IMG/VR virus record: IMGVR_UViG_3300008448_000343
Coordinates: 1 to 33,504 of that record
Reading direction: 5' to 3' (one strand)
Source of the DNA: a virus
Length of the DNA: 33,504 bases
The stretch's first letter is position 1. The number at the start of each line of letters is the position of its first letter. Positions 33,392 to 33,504 of this stretch are shown here, piece by piece. The notes under the pieces were generated by a model. That model searched no databases. It worked only from the letters and a program-made list of their open reading frames with translations, and was not told the DNA's origin. The position numbers and the translations under genes are program-made.

Positions 33392-33504
33392 ATGGATACT
33401 TATAACAGAATACTAAAAGAGCAACAAGAAAAAAGAATTGCTCAATCAATAAAAGATAAAGCGGTTATTGAAGCCATGTTCTCCAATAACAATCGCCCCC
33501 TTAA
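33392..33504 (+). CDS. Small charged protein, cut by the window end
   Basis: 37 codons are visible (MDTYNRILKEQQEKRI, AQSIKDKAVIEAMFS...), helical and charged, still open at 33504. AAAGG lies 13 bases before the ATG, the spacing seen at 29459. Function unknown. Confidence 0.5.
   Translation, partial: MDTYNRILKEQQEKRIAQSIKDKAVIEAMFSNNNRPL

Noticed and set aside
1-33504. tRNA genes, integrase or attachment sites
   Set aside because: I looked for CCA-ended cloverleaf arms, TTCRA loops and integrase motifs and saw none. Reading by eye can miss a tRNA, so a covariance-model search would be needed to be sure.

Overview
The window looks like part of a double-stranded DNA tailed-phage genome infecting a low-GC actinobacterium, perhaps one of the small freshwater lineages. 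The evidence for a phage is a long run of tail-fibre and appendage genes, an endolysin next to virion genes, a holin-like DUF2746-type protein and many tiny overlapping genes. The evidence for an actinobacterial host is the DUF2746-like protein, an adenosylcobalamin-dependent ribonucleotide reductase, promoters matching the actinobacterial RecA-NDp (PafBC) consensus, and many apparently leaderless genes. No tRNA, rRNA, transposon or CRISPR array was seen. Host and taxonomy are inferences.

Layout. 1-1035 (minus): start of a class II ribonucleotide reductase gene that runs off the left edge. 1132-6277 (minus): five 2-oxoglutarate/Fe(II) oxygenases of the prolyl-4-hydroxylase type, interleaved with two genes of a DUF6065-like family. 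6334-13202 (minus): tail-fibre and appendage genes, including an FN3 protein with a Phe-Cys-Pro repeat tail and a long Mtd-like fibre. 13304-13867 (plus): a secreted lysozyme-like endolysin with its own promoter. 13860-18653 (minus): a third DUF6065-like gene, a sixth oxygenase, a cupin, two GT61 glycosyltransferases and a radical SAM/SPASM enzyme. 18701-23450 (minus): a zinc-ribbon protein and a second appendage block with a (VTPP)n protein, a collagen-like protein and BppU-like proteins. 23727-27324: holin-like gene, a plus-strand DHH-like gene with two small genes, then two sulfotransferase-like genes flanking a seventh oxygenase. 27614-28530 (minus): five small genes. 28531-29227: divergent control region with origin-like features. 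29228-33504 (plus): five operons of tiny genes, each preceded by a very similar control region.

Two systems stand out. First, proline-rich fibres sit beside seven prolyl-hydroxylase-like oxygenases, two GT61 transferases and two sulfotransferase-like proteins. Together they could make hydroxylated, glycosylated and possibly sulfated fibres, a phage version of a hydroxyproline-rich glycoprotein. This is inference. Second, the small-gene region carries a repeated regulatory cassette: five promoters with the exact geometry tTGTCAGnC-N8-TAnnnT, nine CRP-like dyads (TGTGA-N6-TCACA or variants), a LexA-type box, and recurrent GGGACGTC and GGCGTGTCG motifs. The CRP-like dyads lie on nearly the same helical face upstream of eight promoters. 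The virion genes use another scheme: extended -10 elements (TGRTATAAT) six to nine bases before the ATG and no Shine-Dalgarno, implying leaderless mRNAs.
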